Source of the DNA: DAINPP01 sp036743375
GTDB lineage: Bacteria; Thermotogota; Thermotogae; MWEM01
Length of the DNA: 50,131 bases
Reading direction: 5' to 3'
Assembly: GCA_036743375.1 (NCBI GenBank)
Contig: DAINPP010000017.1
Coordinates: forward strand, 1 to 50,131
Shown here: piece by piece, positions 32,957 to 41,945 of the stretch
Layout of the letters: the number at the start of each line of letters is the position of its first letter
Position numbering within the stretch: position 1 is the first letter of the stretch
Notes under the pieces: generated by a model
Databases searched by the model: none
Told to the model about the DNA's origin: nothing
What the model saw: only the letters and a program-made list of their open reading frames with translations
Program-made: the position numbers and the translations under genes

Positions 32957-35491
32957 ATGGCTGATTTCAACCCGGATTGCAAACAGAATACCTGTGACTG
33001 CTTCCTGAAGTTCTCCCAATGGACCGATAATGGGAAGGACTGGTACTGGGTTGTGGATAATCTGGGTCGGTTTGTCTGGTCTTCCGCGCAGTGTGAACGA
33101 ATCATCGGCTATACCCGCGATGAGCTTGTGGGGAAAAAGGTCTTTGATCTCCTTCCCGAGCGTGACCGGGCAAGGGTTATCGGATTCCTCCAGACGACCT
33201 CTTCAAATTACAGTGAGTACAACGATTTTGAGATGATCTATCTGCATAAAGACGGAAGGGAAGTTTACGTCAGTGCTTCCGGCTCACCTGTCTTTAACGA
33301 GGACGGCAGTTATTTTGGCTATCGCGGGATAACGAGGGACGTCACCGAAGAGAAGCAAAGACAGTGGGAACTGCTCGAAAGCAGAAAGTTGTGGGAGAGA
33401 GCACAGAAAACGATCAAGATTGCAAGCTGGGAACAGAATTATCTGACGGACGAGATCTATTATTCAAGGGAAATGTACAACATGTTTGAACTGCCGAAAG
33501 CGTTTGTGGACGGCAAGTCGTATAAGCCTTTTCTCGATCGTGTGCATCCGGAAGATGCGGAAAGTGTGAAGCAAGCAAATCAGGCGATAAAGAGAAAGAC
33601 CATGCAGATGATGATAGAATTCAGACTGCTTTTTCCGGATGGGCGCATCAAATACTGCAGAGAGAGTCTTGAGAGTATTACCAACGATTTTGGAGATGTG
33701 ATCATCACCACAGGGCTCATTCAGGATATCACCGAGCTGCATGATTATCACTGTGAACTCAACAGAAAGATCAAATTTGAACATTATGTAGCAAAGATTG
33801 CCGAGCGTTTTGTCCTGGTCAGGGAGCATGAAGAAACGATAGATACGGTCCTGTCGGAAATAGGAGAACTCATCGGCGCCAACCGGACCTATATCTTCGA
33901 ATTTGATTTTGAAAACAAGCGGATGAGCAATACCTATGAATGGTGTGATACAAAGACACAGCCCTGCAAACAATCCCTTCAGAACATACCGCTTGAAATC
34001 GCGGGTTACTGGCTGCACAGATTTTATCTCAAAAAATATGTCCGTATACAGAGTGTAGAGCGGATTCGTGATGAAAGAAAAGGGGAAAGGGAAACACTGA
34101 TGGCCCAATCCATCAAATCCCTTCTCGCCTGGCCAATCTATTGTGAGGATAAACTCTGGGGATTTTTCGGACTGGACAACACGGAAACGGAATATTCCTG
34201 GGATCAGGAAACGATGACACTCACACAGGTATTCACACAGATCATGCAGAATTTTCTTGAAAAGAAGAAGGCCGATGAGAAGCTCAGGAACATGAACCGG
34301 ATACTCGAACAGGCCGTTGCGGACAAGACACGTGATCTGAGAAAGGCCCTTGTCGGAATGCAGGAGACGCAAGCTCATTTTAACCTGGCGCTTGAGGCCA
34401 GCGATTTGGGTCTCTGGAAATGGGATTTTGAAAATGACATCGTGCCGGAGGGTTTTGCCTTTAGTAAATATTTCAGACATGTGGACAGGAGCGGCTCAAA
34501 AGAACTTTACTCAACGCCGATCATGCGTTGGGAACAATCCGTTCATCCCGATTATGAGAAATATGTCTTTCATGAAAAGGCAAAATATATCGAAGGACTG
34601 ACGAAGAATTATTCCATCGATTACAAGATCTGGATCGATTCGTACAATGACTGGCGATGGATCAATTCTACCGGTTTTATCATCAGTAGAGATGAAGAGG
34701 GGAATCCGAAGGTGATGGTCGGAACGTACAAAGACATCACCGAAACGAAAGAGAATGAACTGATACTCGAGAATGCACGGAAATCAGCCGAACGACAGGT
34801 GAAAAACAAGGCGGAATTCTTGTCGAACCTCAATCATGAACTCAGAACGCCTCTGACGATAATCCTCGGAAATACCGAATTACTGATGCATTCACATCTC
34901 GACAGGGAACTCAAGTCATTTGTCAAGACGACAAACCGGGCGGCTAATCAATTGCTTGAAATCATCGAGGACATCGTGGACCTTTCGAGAATCGACGAGG
35001 GGAGTGTACTGGCAGAGCTTCAAACGTTGGATTCAAGGAAATTCTTCAGAAAAATCTGTGACACTTATCATGAACTAACTGAAAATGCCGGGTTGACGTT
35101 TGTCTATGAGATCGATCCTACTTTTCCGGAGACGTTGATCACCGATCCGAAGCTCCTGAAAAAAATCTGCAACAACATAGTCGAAAATGCCGTGAAATTC
35201 ACGAAAGAGGGACAGGTCAAGTTCCTCGCCACCGTGCGGGACGATGAAATCATCCTCTCCGTAAGTGACACCGGCATCGGTATCCCCGAAGACAAACTTC
35301 CCATCATCTTTGAAAGGTTTACACAGGCGGATTCCTCTTCTCGAAGACGATACGGCGGAACCGGCCTCGGGCTCGCCATCGCCAAGAGTGCCATAGACAT
35401 CCTGAACGGCAGAATACTGGTTGAAAGCAAACTCGGAGAAGGGACCCTCTTCAAGATCTATCTTCCCAAATCGTATACGATGAATTCATAG
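32957..35491 (+). CDS. Cytosolic PAS/GAF sensor histidine kinase (orphan)
   Basis: An 844-residue kinase with no membrane segment. Order: PAS about 20-135 (CERIIGYTRDELVGKKVFDL), a second PAS of PAS_3 type about 145-260 (RVHPEDAESVKQ), GAF about 280-430, a coiled coil about 440-480, a third PAS about 490-610 (MVGTYKDITETK), HisKA with the phosphorylated histidine in SNLNHELRTPLTIILG, and HATPase with NNIVENAVKF, DTGIGIPEDKLPIIFERF and GTGLGLAIAKS. No receiver domain is fused and no response regulator gene lies nearby. It follows trmB by 9 bases, so is expressed with translation genes. Signal unknown. Confidence 0.93.
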   Translation: MADFNPDCKQNTCDCFLKFSQWTDNGKDWYWVVDNLGRFVWSSAQCERIIGYTRDELVGKKVFDLLPERDRARVIGFLQTTSSNYSEYNDFEMIYLHKDGREVYVSASGSPVFNEDGSYFGYRGITRDVTEEKQRQWELLESRKLWERAQKTIKIASWEQNYLTDEIYYSREMYNMFELPKAFVDGKSYKPFLDRVHPEDAESVKQANQAIKRKTMQMMIEFRLLFPDGRIKYCRESLESITNDFGDVIITTGLIQDITELHDYHCELNRKIKFEHYVAKIAERFVLVREHEETIDTVLSEIGELIGANRTYIFEFDFENKRMSNTYEWCDTKTQPCKQSLQNIPLEIAGYWLHRFYLKKYVRIQSVERIRDERKGERETLMAQSIKSLLAWPIYCEDKLWGFFGLDNTETEYSWDQETMTLTQVFTQIMQNFLEKKKADEKLRNMNRILEQAVADKTRDLRKALVGMQETQAHFNLALEASDLGLWKWDFENDIVPEGFAFSKYFRHVDRSGSKELYSTPIMRWEQSVHPDYEKYVFHEKAKYIEGLTKNYSIDYKIWIDSYNDWRWINSTGFIISRDEEGNPKVMVGTYKDITETKENELILENARKSAERQVKNKAEFLSNLNHELRTPLTIILGNTELLMHSHLDRELKSFVKTTNRAANQLLEIIEDIVDLSRIDEGSVLAELQTLDSRKFFRKICDTYHELTENAGLTFVYEIDPTFPETLITDPKLLKKICNNIVENAVKFTKEGQVKFLATVRDDEIILSVSDTGIGIPEDKLPIIFERFTQADSSSRRRYGGTGLGLAIAKSAIDILNGRILVESKLGEGTLFKIYLPKSYTMNS

Positions 35492-35843
35492 AGAACAAGC
35501 AAACCGAAAGATAAAAAACACTCATCGACCGGACACACGAAGTGCGTCTTGAGTCTTATTTTTCATTCAAATCTGTTTCCTTTCGTCCCCTGACTTGTAT
35601 CATTCGCATTCTCACCTGACCTCTCCGAGTGAGACATTACAGACGGACTCGTCTTTTGACGGATACACCTGGTGCCTGCTTACAACGCTTACATCACACT
35701 TATAACCCTGAATAAAAAAAACAGGGATCGTTAATAAAACACTTTCTCATGGCGGGTGCTGCTTTGATTATAGAGTTGTTGAATTATATGGCAGGCGTTC
35801 ACGGTATGAAGGTGTAGTACACATAATGGGATTATTTTAAAAG

Positions 35844-35876
35844 ATTTCTTTGAAAAATCGAGTATTTCAAAGAAAT
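35844..35876. promoter_or_regulatory. Perfect 12-bp inverted repeat, candidate operator or hairpin
   Basis: Arms ATTTCTTTGAAA (35844-35855) and TTTCAAAGAAAT (35865-35876), 9-base spacer. It lies about 150 bases before the first gntR gene. No T tract follows, so a terminator is unlikely. Confidence 0.55.
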
Positions 35877-35954
35877 TGAAAGTTTACGTATGATTTGATG
35901 ATGTTTGCCTGTTTATACTGTGATTTTTAGAAGCACTGCCCAAATAAGGCCGTA

Positions 35955-35999
35955 TTTGAGAATTGATTATAATGATTATAATGATTATAATCATTATAA
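35955..35999 (+). promoter_or_regulatory. Predicted promoter with GATTATAAT repeats and 24-bp palindrome
   Basis: Three perfect 9-bp copies of GATTATAAT (35965-35991) each supply a TATAAT. TTTGAG (35955-35960) with a 16-base spacer to the second TATAAT (35977-35982) is the best pairing. The last copies merge into a perfect 24-bp palindrome (arms TTATAATGATTA and TAATCATTATAA, 35976-35999), 26 bases before the gntR start. Likely the self-operator of this GntR protein (inference). Confidence 0.6.
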
Positions 36000-36025
36000 A
36001 ATTTGAGAAAAAAAGGGAGAATTTT

Positions 36026-36769
36026 ATGGAAGATAATCTGAGACCCATGTTGAATCAATCATCCGACAGACCTCTTTACAAACAACTTAAAGATATATTC
36101 AAGCAGCATATCATATCGGGATACTGGAAACCAGGAGATAAGATCCCTGTTCAGCAGGAATTGGCTGAAAAATATGCGGTCAGTCTTGCGGTCGTACGGC
36201 AGGCGGTGCAGTTGCTGGTTAATGAGGGCAGTCTGGCCAAGATTCAGGGGAAAGGCACCTTTGTCCTTGATCACAGGATTAAGCAGGGACCCAAGAAATT
36301 GACCAGTTTCACACAGGAATTGGCTAAGAAGGGGTGGATCCCTTCTTCAAAATTGATTGAGGCCACCGTTGTGAGGAATGAGGAAAAGATAGCCGATATT
36401 TTTGGAGTCCCTCCTTCCGATGAAATCGTCAAGATAAGCCGATTGCGCTTTATTGATAATTCACCACTCGGTATTCAAACTTTTTTCTGTCCGCATCGGT
36501 TAATTCCGGGAATCCTCGAAAAAGATCTCACCGCCTCACTCTATCAAATACTCGAGAGGGATTACGCGATGAAAATAGTCGATGCCACTGAAAAGTACTA
36601 TGCGACCATTTTGGATGCTGAACAGAATGCCCTTCTTGGAATGGAATATCCAACAGCCGGCTTTTTTGTCAAACGGATTGGTAAGGATTTATTTGACAGA
36701 ACGGTTGAATACACCGAATCATTTATCCTCTCCGAGAAATATGTTGTGGAAATCAACCTGAGGAGATGA
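36026..36769 (+). CDS. GntR family transcriptional regulator (HutC/UTRA type)
   Basis: A 247-residue repressor-type protein. The N-terminal winged helix (LYKQLKDIFKQHIISGYWKP, then QQELAEKYAVSLAVVRQAVQ) binds DNA; the C-terminal UTRA domain (from about residue 90) binds a small molecule, usually a sugar phosphate or amino-acid-like effector. The ATG at 36026 has GGGAG six bases upstream. It overlaps the ROK gene by 4 bases (ATGA) and heads an operon for glycan breakdown and uptake. It probably controls that operon and itself. Confidence 0.92.
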   Translation: MEDNLRPMLNQSSDRPLYKQLKDIFKQHIISGYWKPGDKIPVQQELAEKYAVSLAVVRQAVQLLVNEGSLAKIQGKGTFVLDHRIKQGPKKLTSFTQELAKKGWIPSSKLIEATVVRNEEKIADIFGVPPSDEIVKISRLRFIDNSPLGIQTFFCPHRLIPGILEKDLTASLYQILERDYAMKIVDATEKYYATILDAEQNALLGMEYPTAGFFVKRIGKDLFDRTVEYTESFILSEKYVVEINLRR

Positions 36770-37638
36770 GGCTTGTGAATTATCTTTCATTTGATATCGG
36801 CGGGACGAACCTGAGGCGGGCGTTGGTTAGTGATGAGGGAGTCGTTTTAACACTCGACAAGTGCAGGACACCGGATTCCTTTACCGAGTTGGCGAAACTC
36901 ATTTCAACCTTTACAACAGAAATGAGAGGTAAATATGTCGTTTCGAGAGAGATCGGTGTCTCCGTGGCCGGCCTTTTTGACAGGAAGGCGAATTGTGTGT
37001 TGTTTCCGAATGTATTTGACGGCAGGTCCGTTGATGTCAATGAGTTGTTTTCGGATTTGGCGGGTTTTTCCATCAACATCAGTGACGACAGAACGGCCGG
37101 TATTTACGGTGAAAAATGGGTGGGAGCGGGAAGAGGACACGACGAGTTTGTTTATCTGATTATCGGAACTGGAGTGGGGTTAGGTATCATGAAAGGCCAT
37201 GCCGTGTTGTCTGGTGCCGACGGAGTTGCCGGTTCTGTGGGTTGGATAAAGCGAGGCGGAACGTCTCTTACCTTTGAAGAGTGTATTGCCGGTCCGGGAA
37301 TTGAAAAGAGATATGCCGCCTTGTCCGGTGAGTGGATGGGTGCCAGGCAAATATTTGAAAGTCCTGAATCACTTGCAAAATTGATCGTGAAGGAAACAGG
37401 GAAGATGTTGGGCGAGCTGCTTGCGATCGTTGTGAATAGTTTGAATCCTGAACTGGTCATTCTCGGGGGGAGTGTTGGAGAACAATGGTCCACTCTCAGG
37501 GAGCAGGCCCTTCCCATTTTTTTTAAGTCTATAAGTTCGTACATCAATACAAATACGATAGTGGTGTCCGAACTGTCCGATAAAGCTCCAATACTCGGTA
37601 ATGTTGGAAAGATCCTAAATTTTGATGATGAACGTTAA
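36766..37638 (+). CDS. ROK family sugar kinase-like protein
   Basis: A 290-residue protein without a DNA-binding domain. The phosphate-binding loop is FDIGGTNLRRA; the catalytic aspartate stretch reads ISDDRTAGIYGEKW; LIIGTGVGLGIMKGHAVLSG and GPGIEKRY are ROK features. The zinc cluster CxCGxxGC of many ROK kinases is absent (GWIKRGGTSLTFEECIAGPG), and the usual GH before it is GW. It probably phosphorylates the sugar taken up by the downstream ABC system. The SIS protein gene next to it could then act on the product. Confidence 0.85.
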   Translation: MRLVNYLSFDIGGTNLRRALVSDEGVVLTLDKCRTPDSFTELAKLISTFTTEMRGKYVVSREIGVSVAGLFDRKANCVLFPNVFDGRSVDVNELFSDLAGFSINISDDRTAGIYGEKWVGAGRGHDEFVYLIIGTGVGLGIMKGHAVLSGADGVAGSVGWIKRGGTSLTFEECIAGPGIEKRYAALSGEWMGARQIFESPESLAKLIVKETGKMLGELLAIVVNSLNPELVILGGSVGEQWSTLREQALPIFFKSISSYINTNTIVVSELSDKAPILGNVGKILNFDDER

Positions 37639-37651
37639 GGAGGAGAAATGT

Positions 37652-38407
37652 ATGGCTTACAAGAAGTATCTTGAAGGACTGAGGAAGATTTTGAACAGGA
37701 TAGAAAACGAACAGGGAGAACAGATCGAGACCATTGCCGGAAAGATGGCTGAATCCATTCAAAACAAGGGCATTATCCACTTTTTTGGCAGTGGCCATTC
37801 TGTGATCCCTGTTTTGGATGCCTTTCCGAGATACGGTTCTTTTCTGGGACTCAACGCGTTGATGGATCCCAGGCTGATGTGGTCGAGTGTTACGGGTCCG
37901 GCCAGTGCGCCGGGACTCTTGAAGATAGAAAGAAAAGAGGATTTTATTGAAGATGGTTTCCTGAGGTATCAGCCGGTCCGGGCGGGAGATTTTCTCGTGG
38001 TCTATTCACACGGTGGACTGAATGCCGCTCCCGTTGAGGCGGCACTCTTCGGAAAAAAACGTGGGGCGACCGTTGTGGCTGTTACCTCGATAGAGAATCA
38101 AAAAATGGCAAAGGCCACACACAGTTCCGGTAAAAAGTTGATAGACATTGCGGATTATGCGATTGACAATTGTGTGCCACCTGAGGATGCCATCGTTGAA
38201 TTGAAGGGGAGAAGGGAAAAAGTCGGGGCGACCTCCACAACGGCCGTTGTGGCCATCACCTTGTCTCTTGTGTGTGAAACGGCTGAGATACTGAATGACA
38301 AGGGTTTTGACCTGAAAATCTTTGTGTCTCCAAATGTAGAGGGTTTCGGTGTGGATAACAACCTGGCCATATTCGACATGCATTCGGAACTGATCAGAAG
38401 GCATTAA
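37652..38407 (+). CDS. SIS domain sugar isomerase-like protein (UPF0309 type)
   Basis: A 251-residue protein with one SIS domain: IIHFFGSGHSVIPVLDAF and VVYSHGGLNAAPVEAALFGK, then a stretch AVTSIENQKMAKATHSSGKK. This matches the UPF0309 group, related to phosphosugar isomerases. The ATG at 37652 is selected for its perfect ribosome site (AAGGAGG). Between a ROK kinase and a glycosidase gene it probably isomerises or binds a phosphosugar. Its exact substrate is unknown. Confidence 0.85.
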   Translation: MAYKKYLEGLRKILNRIENEQGEQIETIAGKMAESIQNKGIIHFFGSGHSVIPVLDAFPRYGSFLGLNALMDPRLMWSSVTGPASAPGLLKIERKEDFIEDGFLRYQPVRAGDFLVVYSHGGLNAAPVEAALFGKKRGATVVAVTSIENQKMAKATHSSGKKLIDIADYAIDNCVPPEDAIVELKGRREKVGATSTTAVVAITLSLVCETAEILNDKGFDLKIFVSPNVEGFGVDNNLAIFDMHSELIRRH

Positions 38408-38423
38408 AAGGGGGGATGAAACG

Positions 38424-40589
38424 ATGGAGAAATTTTTCCCGATATCGGTCTGGTATGGAGCAAACCGTGCAAGAGCACCGATGATCACCGAAATAAAGGA
38501 AGGAGACCGGTCAAAGATTGCCTCGGATTTATCGCTTATCAAGCAATCCGGCTTCAACACCGTTCGTTTCTGGTACGACTGGCTCACTGCCGAACCGTTG
38601 CCGGACGTCTGGCATTTTGATGAGATGAAAATTTTATTGGAAGAGGCCGACAAGGCCGGATTGAGGAGTATTATACAGCTTTACACCGATTCAGCTCCCA
38701 ACTGGCTTGAAAGAGATTTTCCGGACTCCCTGTTCACCGATCGTTCAGGCATGCAGATTCATTCCCAGGCGAGTCCCGGTTATTGTTCGGACCACCCGTA
38801 TGTGCGATCTCAGATCACCGAATTTTTTAGGCGAGTGGCCGAAGTGGCCATATCCCATGACTCTTTTTTAGGATGGGATATCTGGTCGGAGCCTCATATC
38901 GTGCAGTGGTCTTGGTTGGATTACATGAAGGATCCCTGGTTCTGTTATTGCCATCATTCTCTCAGCCGTTTCAAAAAATGGCTGAGGCGGAAATATCTCA
39001 CGATTGAGGCCTTGAATAAGGCTTGGTATAGAACCTACAGGGATTGGGAGGAAGTTGTGGCTCCGCGGTACATCTCTCTCTCCTCTTTTACGGATATCTT
39101 GGACTGGATTAAGTTCAACACCGAAAAGATTGTGGAAGATCTGGCCTGGAAATACAAGGCCATCAAATCAGTCGATCGAACCCATATCGTTGCGAGTCAT
39201 GCGGCTATTTCCTCTGTTTATGGGATGCCGGGTGTGGGATACGGCTCCTCGGACGATTGGAAACTCTCGGAACAGGTCGATGTGTGGGGGACCTCTTTCT
39301 ACCCGAAACACACCGGTCCCTGGATGCCATTAAGACCTTATCAAATGGGAGTGGCCTTAGATGCCACGCACAGTTCCTGCAAAAGTAAGGGGAAACCCTT
39401 TTGGGTTGGAGAATTGCAGACGGGAGATGGGGTTACGGGGTTGAGATTTGGCAGTCCGGTTACCGCAGATGATGTTGATAGATGGGCTTGGTATGCGTTG
39501 TCGAGAGGGGCAACGGGAATCAATTATTATGCATGGTATCCGATGAGCTGTGGCTATGAAGTGTCGGGATTCGGCTTGTCAGAACCGGATGGAAGTGTAA
39601 ATGACAGGGTAGAGGCTGCTGGCAGGGTCGCCTCCCTGATAGGTGAGCAACAGGAGTTGTTCTTGACTGCTGAACCGCTTTCCGCAGAAGTCGGTATTCT
39701 CTATAACGTGCTCAGTCATGAATCTCTTGCCGGACTGAGGGAAAACAACGCGGAGCTCATCCGAAAAGATATGTTTGGTATTTACAAGATCATGATGGAA
39801 AACGATATTCCCGTTGAATTTCTGCATCTCGATGATTTGAAAGCCGATACCCTTTCAAGATACAGGGTGTTGTTTGCTCCCCTCTCCATTTCAATCACGA
39901 AAGAGGCGGCGGAGGCCATGATCACCTTTGTCGAAAACGGGGGAATTCTCGTAGCGGATGGCCGGATTGGCTGGATGGATGAGGATGGTCATCTCTCAAT
40001 GAAGATCCCTTCAAACGGTTTGCATGAAGTCTTCGGATGTCTTGAGGATTACATGCTGGAATTGAGTGATCCACTCAAAATAGAGCTTGAAAACGGTGAA
40101 AACTACGAGAACACGCGTTTTATCAACACGTTTACGTTACTCTCCGGTAAGCCCTTTGGGTATTACGGCGAAAAACCCGTAATGGTGAAGAATGCTTACG
40201 GAAAGGGAACAGGCTATATGATTGGCTCTCTCATCGGAAATGTTTATCTTGAAAAAAACACTAAGGCCATTGAAAAACTTGTGATGAACATCGTGAGAGA
40301 AGGAAATGTCACGGCCCCCTTCCAGGTCGAATTGAGGGAAGGAAATCGGGACATGCTGGAAATCAGATTGAATAAGGGAGAAACTCAGAGTGTCTGTTTT
40401 ATCTTCAACCACAGTGATACCGCTTTACACCCGGATATTACCTTTCCAAAATCTTTGTTGGGGGAGATGTGCCAGTTTGAAGATATCAAGACAGGTGAAT
40501 ATCTCACTGTTGTGAGTGGAGAGTCAACCTTTACACTTTCTCCAACGATCGAAGGCTACCAGACACGGGTGATCAAAATAAAGAGATAA
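38424..40589 (+). CDS. GH42-like beta-galactosidase family glycosidase
   Basis: A 721-residue intracellular enzyme with no signal peptide. The TIM barrel spans about 1-395, followed by a trimerisation-type domain (from about LSAEVGILYNVLS) and a C-terminal beta domain. Candidate acid/base glutamate is in GWDIWSEPHIV and nucleophile in FWVGELQTGDG; both differ from the classical GH42 WQxDNE and ME forms, so a GH42-related clan GH-A family is possible. It would release galactose or a similar sugar from imported oligosaccharides. It is fourth in the GntR operon and is followed by ABC importer genes. Confidence 0.82.
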   Translation: MEKFFPISVWYGANRARAPMITEIKEGDRSKIASDLSLIKQSGFNTVRFWYDWLTAEPLPDVWHFDEMKILLEEADKAGLRSIIQLYTDSAPNWLERDFPDSLFTDRSGMQIHSQASPGYCSDHPYVRSQITEFFRRVAEVAISHDSFLGWDIWSEPHIVQWSWLDYMKDPWFCYCHHSLSRFKKWLRRKYLTIEALNKAWYRTYRDWEEVVAPRYISLSSFTDILDWIKFNTEKIVEDLAWKYKAIKSVDRTHIVASHAAISSVYGMPGVGYGSSDDWKLSEQVDVWGTSFYPKHTGPWMPLRPYQMGVALDATHSSCKSKGKPFWVGELQTGDGVTGLRFGSPVTADDVDRWAWYALSRGATGINYYAWYPMSCGYEVSGFGLSEPDGSVNDRVEAAGRVASLIGEQQELFLTAEPLSAEVGILYNVLSHESLAGLRENNAELIRKDMFGIYKIMMENDIPVEFLHLDDLKADTLSRYRVLFAPLSISITKEAAEAMITFVENGGILVADGRIGWMDEDGHLSMKIPSNGLHEVFGCLEDYMLELSDPLKIELENGENYENTRFINTFTLLSGKPFGYYGEKPVMVKNAYGKGTGYMIGSLIGNVYLEKNTKAIEKLVMNIVREGNVTAPFQVELREGNRDMLEIRLNKGETQSVCFIFNHSDTALHPDITFPKSLLGEMCQFEDIKTGEYLTVVSGESTFTLSPTIEGYQTRVIKIKR

Positions 40590-40630
40590 TAGGCATTAAG
40601 CCGTAAAGGCATATACAAGGAGGGATTTTT

Positions 40631-41923
40631 ATGAAAAAGTGTTGTGTTGTTTTTCTCATTTTGGCGTTTATGCTGGTCAGTTTGTCTTTTGCCAAGAGTC
40701 ACATTGTCTGGCTGACCCATTGGACCGATTTTCAACTGAACGGTGTCGAGAACGAAGACGGAACGATCGCAACGAAGGGACTGCAACAGTATATTGACGA
40801 GTATCAGAGCATGAATCCCACTGTTGAGATAGAAATTCAAAGTGTCCCCTTTGAAGAATATCTGAAAAAGATCCTGATCGGGCACACCGCGGGTAAAGTT
40901 GCCGATATTTATGGGTTGTACTCACTCTGGGGTGTTCAGCTGTTGGATTCCGCCATTCTTGATTCAGTTCCGTCAGATGTGGAAAAACTCATAAAGGAAG
41001 AGGGAGTAGAAGCCGCTGTCAAAGGTGTCACAATAGAGGGAAAGATCAGAGGAATTCCCATGGAAATTGATAATTATGCCTTTTTGTACAACAAGAAAAT
41101 ACTCGCAGAAGCCGGCTATGATGCCCCCCCATCTACTTGGGAGGAGATGTGTGATATGGCTGGAAAATTGACCGTCATCGCAGAAGATGGGACCACGAAT
41201 CGGTACGGATTTGCTTTCCTATCCGGTTGGGATTCCGCTGTTGTCCATCCCTATCTTTCACTACTTTATAGTTTGGGTGGCAGGATGTTCTCGGAAGATT
41301 ACAGCAAATGTTTGCTGGATTCGCCCGAGGCCATCAAGGCACTCGAGGAGGAATTGGTGCTCTTCAACAACGGGGCAACGGATCCTGCGGCCAGTGTTTA
41401 CGACTTTGCAACTGGCAAGGTAGCCATGATCATCATGGCTCCGTGGTACGAGACGAGTCTGAAGATTGCCTTCAAGGATGATTATGAGCAAACCGTTGGA
41501 GTTGCACCGATTCCTAAACTCAAAGAACAGATCTCGGCCGGATATACCTGGCTCCTTGCCGTGGATCGGATGTCGGATGTGAAAGCTGAATCCTGGGAAT
41601 TCCTCAAATGGCTCGCCTTTGACAAGACAGAACAGGGAAGAACCCGTCTCGGAGAATTGATGGCGTTGAATATAGGGGGGCTTCCCACGATGAAAACGGA
41701 CCTGACGGCCTTTCCAGATGAGCTGAGAGATCTTTACACCTCGGTATTCATCGATGAATTGAAGAACACGGTCTCCGAACCCAACGTGTTCCAGGGACAG
41801 GAGATCAAGCTCATCCTGATGCGGCAAATTGTAGAAGCATGGCATAAGGAAAAAACACCGGAAGCTGCTTTGAAAGAGGCAACAAAAGAAATAGACGAGA
41901 TACTCTCTGAGTATTATTTCTAA
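40631..41923 (+). CDS. Sugar ABC transporter substrate-binding protein (family 1)
   Basis: A 430-residue exported binding protein. A signal peptide covers about residues 1-22 (MKKCCVVFLILAFMLVSLSF), with no clear lipobox. The mature start HIVWLTHWTDFQ and the typical FEEYLKKILIG, YNKKILAEAGYDAPPSTWEE and FEFLKWLAF-like stretch (SWEFLKWLAFDKTEQGR) place it with oligosaccharide-binding proteins. It works with the two permeases that follow. Ribosome site CAAGGAGG precedes the ATG. The bound sugar is probably the substrate of the GH42-like enzyme. Confidence 0.94.
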   Translation: MKKCCVVFLILAFMLVSLSFAKSHIVWLTHWTDFQLNGVENEDGTIATKGLQQYIDEYQSMNPTVEIEIQSVPFEEYLKKILIGHTAGKVADIYGLYSLWGVQLLDSAILDSVPSDVEKLIKEEGVEAAVKGVTIEGKIRGIPMEIDNYAFLYNKKILAEAGYDAPPSTWEEMCDMAGKLTVIAEDGTTNRYGFAFLSGWDSAVVHPYLSLLYSLGGRMFSEDYSKCLLDSPEAIKALEEELVLFNNGATDPAASVYDFATGKVAMIIMAPWYETSLKIAFKDDYEQTVGVAPIPKLKEQISAGYTWLLAVDRMSDVKAESWEFLKWLAFDKTEQGRTRLGELMALNIGGLPTMKTDLTAFPDELRDLYTSVFIDELKNTVSEPNVFQGQEIKLILMRQIVEAWHKEKTPEAALKEATKEIDEILSEYYF

Positions 41924-41945
41924 GTAGATCAAAGGGGGCATTGTC

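Larger units (their letters stand above)
35492..36025. other. Long intergenic region before the GH42/ABC sugar operon
   Basis: No gene seen on either strand. Near the start is a weak hairpin (GACACAC / GTGCGTC with one mismatch, about 35538-35554) followed by TTATTTTT, perhaps the kinase terminator. A 12-bp inverted repeat lies at 35844-35876, and triple GATTATAAT repeats with a palindrome at 35965-35999. The part 35600-35840 shows nothing I can name. Confidence 0.6.

Noticed and set aside
35492..36025. CRISPR-like array suggested by the GATTATAAT repeats
   Set aside because: Repeats are 9 bp, directly adjacent and without spacers; no cas genes nearby.
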